From Muscardinus avellanarius (Eukaryota > Chordata > Mammalia > Rodentia > Gliridae): a stretch of DNA of 64,000 nucleotides. Of this stretch, positions 12,590 to 23,520 are shown piece by piece (position 1 is the stretch's first letter; each line of letters begins with the position of its first letter). The DNA lies in contig OY726572.1 of the NCBI GenBank assembly GCA_963383645.1, positions 73,824,184-73,888,183 of the forward strand, read 5' to 3'. Under the pieces are notes generated by a model. It was not told where the DNA came from. It saw nothing but the letters and a program-made list of their open reading frames with translations, and searched no databases. The position numbers and the translations under genes were made by a program.

Positions 12590-13345
12590 ACATTTTCTTT
12601 TTGTATAATGTGCTTTTACTACCGCATTATAGACTCACATCATAATGTAAATCATGCTGACAATGACATACACGCACACAGTACTTTGTGTTCCCCTCAC
12701 CTCTCATTTCTCCCTTCCCAATACAGAGTGCTGAGACTGATGTTGATATATTCACATATGTACACATAATCGATGGTAGTTATTCCCATTATTGAAGTTC
12801 AGTCTTTTTCCCACCCCCTTCCCTTAGACCACCTTCCTGGCACCGCTGAAGTTTCTCCTCCATTATCTGGAGTCCCTCTTGTATCCCAACTATTCCATAG
12901 CTTGTAGATATTAGAGAAAACATATGACCTTTTTGTGACTGGCTAATTTCACTTAGCATAATGTTCTCCAGGTCCTTCAATTTTCTTGCAAATGACACAA
13001 TTTTGTTCTTTATTGCTGAGTAGAATTCCATTGTGTATATTCCCCATAATTTTGTAATCCACTCATCTGTTGATGGACACCCAAATTGGTTCCATAATTT
13101 GGCTATTTTGAATTGCACTGCTATGAACATGGGTAACAAGTAGTCAAATATCAATAAATGTTGATGAGGATGTGGGAAAATAGGAACTCTTCTACATTGT
13201 TGGTGGGATTGCAAAATAGTGTAGCCTCTATAGAGATCAGTGTGAAGTTTCCTCAGAAAACTGGGGATGGATCCACCATATGATTCAACTATACCACTTC
13301 TAGATATCTTTCCAAAGGGGTTGAAACCAGAGAACAAATCTGTGT
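12590..13345 (-). mobile_element. L1 LINE 3' end with 5' inversion
   Basis: 12590-13130 reads on the minus strand as L1 3' UTR plus the ORF2 C-terminus (CPSTDEWITKLWGIYTMEFY, then ENIMLSEISQSQKGHMFSL). From about 13133 to 13345 the adjoining upstream ORF2 segment reads on the + strand (GATGAGGATGTGGGAAAATA, then TTGGTGGGATTGC). The strand switch at about 13131 is a twin-priming inversion. The 182-codon minus-strand open frame over this span is therefore part sense, part antisense L1, and not a gene. Confidence 0.88.
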
Positions 13346-13641
13346 TTTCACAAGGAGACTATGAACCAGTCATCAGAAATGGGATACATGAATTCTCCAG
13401 ATGAACTGCTCACCTTGAGGAGATGGAAGGATCATCAAAATCCTTCATCTCAGTTGAGTTTTCCTTGACTTATTTTCTGGACTTATTGATGTGCTTAAAT
13501 GCTTAAATGAAATGTATAAAATCCCCCTGCCCACCTTACGAATTCTTTAATAGTCAGTGTCTGATTAAAGATGAGAACAGTTGAAATCTGAACATTTAAA
13601 AATTAACACATATCCTTAGTTCAAGTTATTGAATCCCATAG

Positions 13642-13642
<1 letters not shown>

Positions 13643-13679
<37 letters not shown>

Positions 13680-13873
13680 TACTGGGGGTGTAACCCAGAG
13701 GCTTTCTACCTCCGGACTATACTCCCAGACCTATTTTCTATTTTATTTGGAAAGAGGGTCTCACTAAGTTGCTGAGAGCCTCACTAAGTAGCTGAGGCTG
13801 GCTTCGAACCTGTGCGATCCTCCTGTCTCAGCCTCCCAAGCGCGGGGATTACAAGCGTGCGCCACCACGCCAG
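13643..13873 (-). repeat. B1-dID SINE with (TG)n tail
   Basis: The (TG)n run at 13643-13678 replaces the A-tail of this nearly intact minus-strand copy. The linker has the 'tttggaaa' form of the younger group. Confidence 0.93.
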
Positions 13874-16800
13874 CTTGAATCCCGTAGCTCTATAGGAGGT
13901 ACACAGAGGGAAACTTCATATTTGTTATGCCCTTTCTTGTAAAATGTCTCATTTTCACCTGCTTACTCATGTTTAAAAGGGCAGTTTACATTCTCCTTAC
14001 GGAAATGTCTTAAGATGTCAATGATTCAGAAATAGATAAACATGTTGCTCTAAATACATATTCTGGTATAAGGAACCTTATCCCATTATTTCTAGATTGT
14101 GACTGGGGTATCTATTTCAGTGCTTCCAGGACAAATAGTTTATTTAGGAAATGATCCCAGGAAACGCTGACAGGTACCTGGAGAAAGAAAGCAGCAGCTT
14201 CTGAGTATAACTGGGGACTTGAGGGATGCAGTGGAAAGCACAACTCAGAGTCATTCTGTGAAAGCCCAAAAGGTAGATGAGTGTTTCATTCAGGGCATCA
14301 ATCCTCTTTGCTGTTAATAATGTGCTGGTTGTGATGTCGAGTTGACATTATTTCCATTCTTTCTCTACCACTTCCACTCTGAAGTCCACAAAATCCTTGG
14401 ACATGCAGGGCAGAGGACAGTTCTTGGGGGTTCTGAGCGTGCCATAGTAGCACAGGCTCCACAGTGAAAACGGAGGGTAGGTAGAGGCTGGGAATTATAG
14501 GATAAAAAGAGAAATCAAAACAGACAAGGATACTGGGGCTTCCCCAAAGAAATTTCGCCTGCTTCCCGGTGCTGGCCAGGTGTGATTCTGGCGCTCATCA
14601 TCCACAAGCATTTATTTAATGTTCACCTGCACCTGACATTGTGATCTACCCCAGGAAGATAATGAAACCAATATGGCTCCTTGCCTGAGGGTTCCGACAA
14701 GCTGGTCAAAAAGCTGGAAGCAGAAAACTAGAGCTCTCAGCTTCCATTCCAAATGACAAATGCCGGGTGTAAAAAGGACAGCCCTGGTGTTTATGGAGGC
14801 TACAAATTAAATGCAACCTGTCTAGTTTGATCCAAAGCCCACTCTTATTACCTGTACTGATGCTCCCAGGGACTTACCCCTTGTGAGTCTCCAAAGACCT
14901 TGTATTATTCTGCATCTGCCAGAATGCCGAGCCTGGAATTAGCAACGTAGGATGTGAGTGTTATGAAATGTTGAAATCACTAATTTATGATCATTGAAAA
15001 AGGTGTCAATGGTGGCTGGCTTGTCTTTTGAACGCTTTTAATTACAAATGTGGCATATTGCCACTCCCCAATCCCACCCTTTTTTTATTCCCATTTAAAA
15101 GCACAATTTTGAATTCCATAAATCACTGTCTCTTTGATTAATATGAACCTAACAGTCCAAATGACTACACATGGCTCAACCATTCCATTTTAGAAAAAGA
15201 AAAAAAGATCTGTTTTCGCCTTGTAAACAAATTTACAAGTATCTCACATTAAATTATGCTTTTTAAAAAATAGGAGCAGTCAGACTTTGGTTTTAATCCT
15301 TAGACTGAAAAATACTGAAATCAATCTAAAAATAGGGAAAGTTTTTTTTTCCTCCATGATGAAGATGGCAACTATTTTTAAATTGTTTTTCATTTCATCT
15401 TCCCTTAAACAAACTTCAACAATAATCAGAGTTGCAATGTTTTCATTTTAATGTCCTGCATCATTCAGCTCCTTAGCTTGAACAGCTCAGGTTTCCTTTT
15501 CAGACTTATTTTTTATTTTTTTTTAGTGTTTTTAGATAAATGATATTTTTTCTTCCTTGAGTTGCTTAGGATAGCTTAAGAATTATTGAATTCTTACCAT
15601 AACTTTTCCCTTAATATAAGTTGACTCTAAAATCACATCAAGAAGTGTGATAACTCATTTGGGTAGTGTTGCAGCTTTCACAGAGGTTGTTGCAAGTTAA
15701 TTGATAATCCAACTATTTTCTCATGCCTCATTGCCAATTCCCACTGTCATTTGACTAGATGGATTCTTTTGTTCTCAGCATTTATTCACTTGAGTATACT
15801 TTTTAAAAAAAAATCATTACCAGAATGATTGCAATCTTCTACCCTTAAATTAAAATAAAAATCTTTGCATTTCCTTATTTCTTTTTATTCCTTCTTTGCT
15901 TATTTTGACCTCTAATGCCCTACAAATGGGCCAGTGATTTTTAAGCAATTGATAATTTCTATCTTTTGTTTTCTCTTAATACTAGAACACATTTAGGTTT
16001 CTCCAGTTATCGCAGGCATGTGAAAGCAAATTGAAGTTCACTTGTTCCTTCAAGCATTTTCCCTTTTCTTTCATTTTTGGCTTTAAAATAAAATGTCTAT
16101 AGTCAACTTTTCCATTAAGCTTTTCAGTTTGGTCATGTACGCAATCACCCTGTGATAAACCCCATCACTGATCTCTCCTCGAGACACAGTGTTAACAGCA
16201 ACAGCCTCCATTGCCCAAGGCCAAGTTCACTGAGCAGCAAATCCTGAAAGGAGGGGCTACCTAGAGGAACTCCAGAGCTCACAGCTATCATCTGAAACAT
16301 GATTCATTCGGCCCTCTGGCCAAGGTTCCGATCTGGGACCAAAGCCTGATGATTTTGATAAAGCACTGACTACTCTAGCACTCTTCCCTTCTCTGCCAGA
16401 TTTGTCAAACCAACAAGGAGTTGCCTGAACCTTTGCCTCAATTTCCACCTGAGAAAATTATTATTGTATGGCAAATGAATGGCAAGTAGACTTTCCTTCA
16501 TCAATATCGTGTCATTTACATCTCTGCTGGCCTGGCTTTCGTCTTTTCTTACCTTCCATAGCTTGGCAGTATGCGAGTGCGCAGTTTCTGGCCTTATCCT
16601 TAGACAAATAGTTCGGTCATTGGTTACTTCATGCTTTGTTTTGCTGGAAAAGACCTTGAGAGAGATGGAGCCTTGGAACTTTGTCTTCCTGTGGATCCAA
16701 ACAAAAGCAGGCCTGTCTGCGACTTCATTTCAGCATTCAGCAGCAGAAACATGCGCTCCTGAAGCAATGCATATTAAACAGGATGAGCATTTGCTGAAGG

Positions 16801-18059
16801 CTTCCTGTGCTGACACAAGGCCTCGCCGTGGTTATTCAGGGGTGTCTGCACCAGATGTGACCCTGTCTACTGTAATTCTAACCACTTCTCCATCAGCCAC
16901 TGTCTGTTTACTATTCTTATGTATTTTAAATTGTATTCGTCTTCTGTTGCTACCAATTATAGTTATCTCTCTGTGTGTATTTTTTTCTACTTATTTTGTT
17001 CTCAAGAAGTGAAACATTTAAACATTTGTCCCATATTTCCAAGCCTCAGGAAAGGTAATTTTGTAAACATAATAATGAACAAATAAATTAGAAAGCTTAC
17101 TAACAAATACAAACAGAAAAGATATGGGGCATGTCACTACTTTCTTCTTGCCTTAGATTTTGAGAATGTATGCAAAACATTGATTTTCCAGTTACTTGGA
17201 GTTTTGATACATTAGTGGCATTATATTGGAAATACCTTTTGCCAAATTCCAGAGCTCTAACCCTAAGCTTAGAAAACAGTTCCACCACTCTTAGAATAAT
17301 TGTTACCCTGGATCGAAAAGGTAGATTGGCCCTGGGCAGAATAGTGAAACAGAGAGTGTGCCTTCCAGGGCTATTGCCTGCATTACTACCCTTGCTCACT
17401 CTTCCCCTTAAAAAATAGCCCAGAAACTTTGTGTTTGTTTGTTTGTTTGTTTGTTTGTTTGTTTTTCTTCACCATAAAAGAATCCCACCCTTGTCAGACT
17501 CCCCATTGTTTACTGATCAGAAACAAGGCTGTCAGCATCCTTCTCTTTTTCCTTTCAGAGTGAATTTTAGTGGAAATGGTCAGTTAGAACTAATCCCAGT
17601 AATTTCTACTATGTCGTAACAACACACTCTTCAGATACTTTAAGGTGAGGAATGAGAAAGGGGATTGCGACCATCTTGGGAAAATTCTTCCACATGATAA
17701 GGTTTGATTTCTTGTTATCCATAGCATATCACTGGAAAAATCAGCATACTAATGTTGGCATAAGACCATCTTTTTATTGCCAGATAGAAACCAATAAAAC
17801 AATACAAACAGGTACTCTTGGAAAAAAACCATCTCTTTCTTTAACTCTACCGTAGAAGCAATCTTACTCTAAAGAATCCTTTAGTCTTGTATGCATCCAT
17901 GCCTAAATAATTCATGCAACTTAGAATTTCTTTACTATTTTTTATTATTGGTATTACATTGGAAATGTTATTCACCAAGCTGTAATTTTATAAACTTAAC
18001 TATATGGACTCTCATTCATTTTTGGTATTAATCGTATATTTTCCCAAGAGATATGCAAA
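13874..18059. other. repeat-poor intron block
   Basis: About 4.2 kb with no SINE, LINE or LTR that I can recognise. Only short T-runs, a (TTTG)n tract (17430-17463) and a 177-codon open frame at 16479-17012 stand out. The contrast with the dense repeats on both sides suggests constraint, but that is inference. Confidence 0.55.
17430..17463. repeat. (TTTG)n microsatellite
   Basis: Eight or so perfect tetranucleotide units. Confidence 0.93.
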
Positions 18060-18240
18060 TTAACTACTTTCTTATTGTTGGGTTTCGGGACTGTTTTTTA
18101 TGTTTGCTTGAAACACACAGCTGCAGTAAACAATTCCTTGTGCATTTCTCCTTGGGGACAAGTAAAAGACTGTCATTTGGGTATAGACCTAGAAGTAGAA
18201 CTGTCTAATAACCCTGCTTATATGCAGGGGTAAGTTTTAA
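18060..18240 (-). repeat. old L1 ORF2 fragment
   Basis: GCTGCAGTAAACAATTCCTT, then GGGTATAGACCTAGAAGTAG, is the antisense of a conserved ORF2 stretch in old mammalian L1. Confidence 0.6.
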
Positions 18241-18936
18241 GAGTTGCCATGGAACTTGCTTTCTTGGGACTGTGGCAGTGAATTGTTCTTAGATCTTCAT
18301 CTTTTTTTTTTCTCTCTTGTAGCTGAATACAAGTAAAGAAATATGGGTCTGTTCTCTCAGTCTATTGAAGCAGAATTCTAATACAATTTATACATATTTG
18401 CAATAGCAATGAAACGTGGAGAATCAATCAGCCACCATATGCAAGAAAATGGCCACGAGTTTCAGTCATTGCTTGCTCTTCTTCTAGAGATTACTACTAG
18501 AATTACCAGGACAGGAAGCTATTGGTTGCTTGACAGTCCCTGAGCTGGGACTGCGTATATGAGTTACTGCAATTTTTAAAGTTTTCAAGCAGTATCTCCT
18601 TGAATGTCTATCTACAAATGCTGCAGAGAGGACCTGTATCTTCTCTTATGTCCTATTGGTAGGAAACCTAAAGCATCATTGATCCATGTTTCTGTCCTGC
18701 AGACCTACTTCTTCTGATTTTTGAACTTCCTTCTTTCATCATTGACTTGAGGATGCAGTGTCCACCGCTCACTGCCCAGCACCAATTCTAACTGCCACCA
18801 TTGCCAAACTGCAATATTCCTGATTCTTGTTTCTTCTGGCTCCTGCTCAGTGGCTCACTTTTTTGCCTTACATGGAAGGAATGACTTTTCATAGACAATT
18901 CCTGCTATGAGAGCACAACGTTGTTCAAAGCCCATG

Positions 18937-19091
18937 CCCAGCTGTTGTCTATGTTATTAAAAATGGATTTGATTCCATTTAATAATTATGCTATACTCAG
19001 AAAATGAATTATTACTTTTAAGTTAATGGTCTTTTTATTGGAAAAAAACTAGCATTTACAACTTGGAATGGAATAAACCGTAATTTCTTTT
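18937..19091 (+). repeat. direct duplication, copy 1
   Basis: About 155 bp from CCCAGCTGTTGTCTATG to TAATTTCTTTT, repeated at 20905-21066 with roughly 90% identity by eye. Its first eight bases equal the terminal bases of the SINE flanking copy 2. Confidence 0.85.
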
Positions 19092-19150
19092 GTGTGTGTG
19101 TATGTGTGGTCTTGTGGATGGAATCCAAGGGCCTCTACCTCTTGTGAGCA
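19092..19150 (-). repeat. SINE 3' tail remnant
   Basis: GT-rich run, then a diverged GGATGGAATCCAAGGGC box, which is the antisense ID tail of a B1-dID SINE. The B1 part is absent. Confidence 0.6.
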
Positions 19151-19477
19151 TCAGATCCCTTTGGTAATATATTTTTACACTCAGAAAGGTTGCTTTTTTT
19201 GTTCATTAAATCGGTTACATTTTAACTGACTATTTTAAGACCAGCAATCATCTAAGAAGGTTGATATTCTTGAAGGCTGGTCCCTAAATGACTAAAATTT
19301 TACTGAGAGTGAACTTTAATGACACCTGTTTAAATTCTTGTAGGGCATCTTGGTAGCTGAGTAAATTTTCAGTGCTCTACCAACCAAAGTTGAGGTGCAC
19401 AGTACATAAAAAGATGTTTTTTTTTAAACAACAGCATTTCTCAGCAAACAGCCACATGTATCTCCCATTGTATTGAT

Positions 19478-19930
19478 TTGCTAGGGCTACCATAAAAAGG
19501 TAACACAAACCAGGTGATTAAAAATAACCCAAATATATTTTTTCACACTGCTCGGGACTCTAAGACCCAAGAATCCAGGTGTTGGTAGTGCCTTCTTCGC
19601 CTGTAGAGGAGCGTTCTTCCTTGCCTCTTTGTAGCTGTTGGTAATTTGCTAGCAATTTTCTGATGCTGTTAGAATTTCAGCTTCAGTATCCACCCTCTGA
19701 CTCTGGCATAGGATAATGCACTCCCTCCATATGTCTGCATCTGATCTCTTCCACTTGTAAGGATACCAATAGTATTGGGTCAGGATATACCCTAATTGAA
19801 TATAACCTCATCATTACTTCATTACACCTGCAATGACTCTTCAAATAATGTAGTATTCCTAGGTGCCAGAGGTTAGGACTTTGATATTTCTTTCATGGAC
19901 ACACAGTTCAACCCATGTGAATTCAACTCA
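19478..19930 (-). mobile_element. MLT1 (ERVL-MaLR) LTR
   Basis: ATTTGCTAGGGCTACCATAA at the left and AGGTTAGGACTTTGATAT, then CACACAGTTCAACCCATG at the right are the two ends of MLT1 read in reverse. The interior has matching ordered motifs. It is a solo, old LTR. Confidence 0.78.
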
Positions 19931-20302
19931 TTAAATTACACTATCTGTACACTCACAAGAGATCATAATGGCAAAGGAATGTGTGTTGGAGAAACAGCCT
20001 ATGTTTTTATTTTTTATTTTTTTTTTGTTTTTTGAGACATGTAAGTGGAATTTTGCTTGGAACACTTTCTCCTCTCCTGTCTTTCCCAATATTCCTACTC
20101 ACCAAATAAACAACACATACTCTTACTTTATAGTTATTGTTGGAAAATGGAAAGTGTTTACAAATTTAGTACTTAGAAATATAGTTTATGGTTTTATACT
20201 ATGGGGAAATAATGCAGCTCTTCCAAAAATGTATAACTTTATTGTATAGACATTTGTAATTCCCATACATGGTTTGTTTTATTTTTATAAAATAACCGCA
20301 TT

Positions 20303-20500
20303 AAGCCTGGCGTGGTAGTGAAGCTTGTAATCCCAGCACTTGGGAGGCTGAGACAGGAGGATCTCACAGGTTCGAAGCCAGTCCCAGGTACTTAGTGAGG
20401 CGCTCAGCAACTTAGTGAGACCCTGTTTCCAAATAAAGTATAAAACAGGTCTGGGAATATAGCCCAGAGGTAGAAAAGCCTCTGGATTCCACTCCCAGTA

Positions 20501-20541
<41 letters not shown>
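20303..20541 (+). repeat. B1-dID SINE with (CA)n tail
   Basis: Complete copy with the GTTTCCAAATAAAGTATAAA linker. The (CA)n run is at 20501-20539. The two minus-strand ORFs here are artefacts of the repeat. Confidence 0.93.
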
Positions 20542-20689
20542 TGACCTCATTAAGCAATAGATAATAATGCTGCAGGATGTGATCATAAAATATTCATGAT
20601 AAGAGATGATTAGGAGTGCTTATTATGATAATACTGAGATACACCCTCTATACTGTTGATTTTTCTCTCTTGTCTATGTTATTTATTTT

Positions 20690-20912
20690 ATTTTAATTAC
20701 TTACTTTTTTGCGATACTGGCGATGAAACCAAGGGCATTCTTACTCCAAGATATACCTCCTGCCCTATTTTTTTATTCTTTATTTTGAAACAGGGTCTCA
20801 CTCAGTGGAGGAGGGTCTCACTAAGTAGTTGAGGTCAGCCATGAACTTGCGATCCTCTTGTGTCAGCCTCCCAAATGCTGGGATTACAAGTGTGCATCAC
20901 CATACCCAGCTG
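20690..20912 (-). repeat. B1-dID SINE with target-site duplication
   Basis: The minus-strand copy is flanked by TTGTCTATGTTATT at 20673-20686 and again at 20913-20926, a clean insertion signature. Confidence 0.93.
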
Positions 20913-21066
20913 TTGTCTATGTTATTAGAAAATGGATTTGATTCAATTTAATACTTATGTTATACTCAGAAAATGAATTACTACTTTTATTTTTAAGTTA
21001 ATGGTCTTTTTATTGGGAAAAACTAGCATTTACAACTTGAAATGGAGGTAAATTGTAATTTCTTTT
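20905..21066 (+). repeat. direct duplication, copy 2
   Basis: Partner of 18937-19091. It begins in the last bases of the preceding SINE and ends in the T-run of the following SINE. Confidence 0.85.
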
Positions 21067-21262
21067 TTTTTTTTCTTTCTTTTTTTGTGTTCTTGGGGAT
21101 AAAAACCAGACCCGACCTATGTTATATTTTATTTGGAAACAGGGTCTCACTAAGTTGCTGAGAGCCTCACTAAGTAGCTGAGGCTGGCTTCAAACCTATG
21201 TCATCCTCCTTTCTCAGCCTCCCAAGTACTGGGATTACAAGTGTGCTCCACCATGCCCAACA
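21062..21262 (-). repeat. B1-dID-type SINE
   Basis: Minus-strand copy with a T-run at its left end. The ID tail has a deletion. Confidence 0.9.
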
Positions 21263-22004
21263 CAAATTGTAATTTAGCGAACAGATATGTTGATGGTTGT
21301 GCTGAAGTCCACAGACACAGCCTACTCTGTTGGCTCCAAGTCATGGTTCAGATGGTTTTAAAAACAGAGAGTCTAAAGATGCTCCCTGGATAAAGATTTC
21401 TTATTAAAAATTTGTGTGAGCGGTGACAGCCTGACACCTATTTCATTCTAATACAACAAACAGTACTAACCCAACAGATGTGGGCATGCAACCGGGTGGG
21501 TCCTGCCACCTGGGGTCGGAGCACAGGCAAGTACAGGACGGTCCTACTGCTGCGGCTACCCCTCAAAGGTTTATCCTTCACCCATCTTCTCCACATTACC
21601 CTGAGGTAAACCAATTTTAAATGTGTTTGTTTTCAGTAAACCAGATATGACAGTTTATACTAATTGAACTGGAACCCATCTGGGTAGCTTTCGAATTTGT
21701 TTTTGTCATTTTTTGGTTTTAATACAAATGTCTGACTGTGTTCAATCATCAAGCTGCATGCATGAGAAACTGGCCAGCCCAAACAGTGTATTAATCATTA
21801 GCAAATGGAACATTAAGGAGTCCACTAAGTGCTGCCTTATCATTAAGGTAGTTCAAGTATTTATACTGTAAACCTGGTGGGCAGCTTGACCTTTAGCGGA
21901 CAGGACCAACAACCAATACATGCAGATTTTGTGTGTGTGGACAGAAGGTCCTTTTGACATTCAGTTTTGCTTTTGAAATATTAGAAAATAAGAAAATCTA
22001 CTTA
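21263..22004. other. single-copy intron sequence, conserved-element candidate
   Basis: No repeats. It contains several homeodomain-like AT cores (for example TTAATCATTAGC near 21790) in otherwise complex sequence. A regulatory role is only inferred. Confidence 0.4.
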
Positions 22005-22218
22005 AAGCTGGGTGTGGTTGCACACGCTTGTAATCGCAGCATTCGGGAGGCTGAGACTGGATGATTGTTCCTGGACAGCCTCAGCTACTTAGTGAGGCCC
22101 TTTGCAACTCAATGAAAGCCTGGTTCAAAATAAAAAGACCAAAAAAATAGGGCTGGGAGTGTAGCTCAGAGGTAAGAGTGCCCCTGGGTTTCATCCCCAG
22201 TACCCCCAAAAAAATAAG
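22005..22218 (+). repeat. B1-dID-type SINE
   Basis: Nearly complete, ending TCATCCCCAGTACCCCC and an A-run. Confidence 0.93.
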
Positions 22219-22607
22219 AAAATTCATTTAATATTAAAATTATATTAATTCTACTCTGTTAAACCTTTCATTGAGCATTTAAGAAAAATCAAGGAATTAA
22301 TGAAAATAATTGATGACTATATATTGTGGGGAATAACTAGGATTATATAGGAATGACCAGAATTGCTCTACCTCAGAGGTATGCAGAAGCAAGTTAGGTC
22401 AGAGTTCTGAGAAGGGAAGTTGTAGAGGGATGGTGGGAAGAGAAGACAGAGTATGAGTTAGGGGAGAGAAAGAAGAGCACTGAGTTTTAGTTAAAGGGAG
22501 GTATTCTATGGAAGGATAGAGTATAAGTAAAACATAAGAGGCTATGTCCGAATAACTAATAAAAGAGTGATCATTGGCAGAATTTCTTAAAGCTAATTAT
22601 TACAACT

Positions 22608-22798
22608 TTTTTTTTGTGTGTGTGTTACTGATGTTCCTGGAAACCCTTCTACCTCTGGGCTACACTCCCAGACCTATTTTATATTTTATTTAAAAACAGG
22701 GTCTCTTAAGCCGGTGAGGCTGGCTTCCAACCTGCGCGATCCTCCTGTCTCCGCTTCCCAAGCATGGGGATTACAAGTCTGTGCCACCACGCCCGGCT
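22608..22798 (-). repeat. B1-dID SINE, short-linker subfamily
   Basis: Antisense marker GGGTCTCTTAAGCCGG and tail marker TTCCTGGAAACCCTTCTACC identify the subfamily. It has a (GT)n tail. Confidence 0.92.
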
Positions 22799-23505
22799 TT
22801 GTTACAACTTTTTATTACTTAATTTTCATAATTTGACTATAGATGTTTTTTCCTCCTGGGTATTGGATAAATGAAGAGTAGAAGATGAGACAAAAAAATA
22901 AAAAGGATTGACTTGTAAGGTCTAGGGTGACATGTAGAGAGTTGTAGTTAGGACAGTTACTCTGGGAATAGAGAGGACTCTGTAATTCCTTAAATTATGG
23001 GTAAGATTAAATTGGTAGTACTTTGACATGGATTCCATTTAGATGACAAAACAGTGAGACATTGAGAATATGTGTGCATTGATAATAGGTTGTGATGATA
23101 TTATGTATGTTATTAGTTGGAAGCACAAAATACTATTCCATATATTTTATTAGAAAAACACTGCTACAAATATTACTACTCTTTCTGCATGCATGCCAGC
23201 ATTGTTACCTTTAATGCTTAAAACCATTCACTACTGAATGTTTCCCATGTGCTGGTCATAGAGTGGGCTACATTATGCATATTATCTTACCAGTCATTTA
23301 AAATTCATTCCATTCTGAATCCCATCCTTTATGAAATATGTATTTTAATCATTCTTTTAATAAATATTTTTGGCAGTAAACTACCTCGTTCTTCTGAAAT
23401 TATTTATTTCACCCTCATTTTAAATAATATTTTAGTTAAGTGTAAAATTACACTTGACAGTTGTTTTTTTCCATCATATTTAAATATTATGTTACTATCT
23501 CCTTG
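22799..23505. other. single-copy AT-rich intron sequence
   Basis: A 145-codon + frame at 23249-23686 runs through unique sequence into the retroposon at 23521. It has no known domain and is judged chance. Confidence 0.4.
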
Positions 23506-23520
23506 CTTCCATTTTGCTTT
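23506..23520 (+). repeat. target-site duplication, left copy
   Basis: CTTCCATTTTGCTTT, identical to 24578-24592. Confidence 0.9.

Noticed and set aside
12789..13337. 182-codon minus-strand open frame
   Set aside because: It is a 5'-inverted L1: half of the frame is ORF2 sense, the other half antisense.
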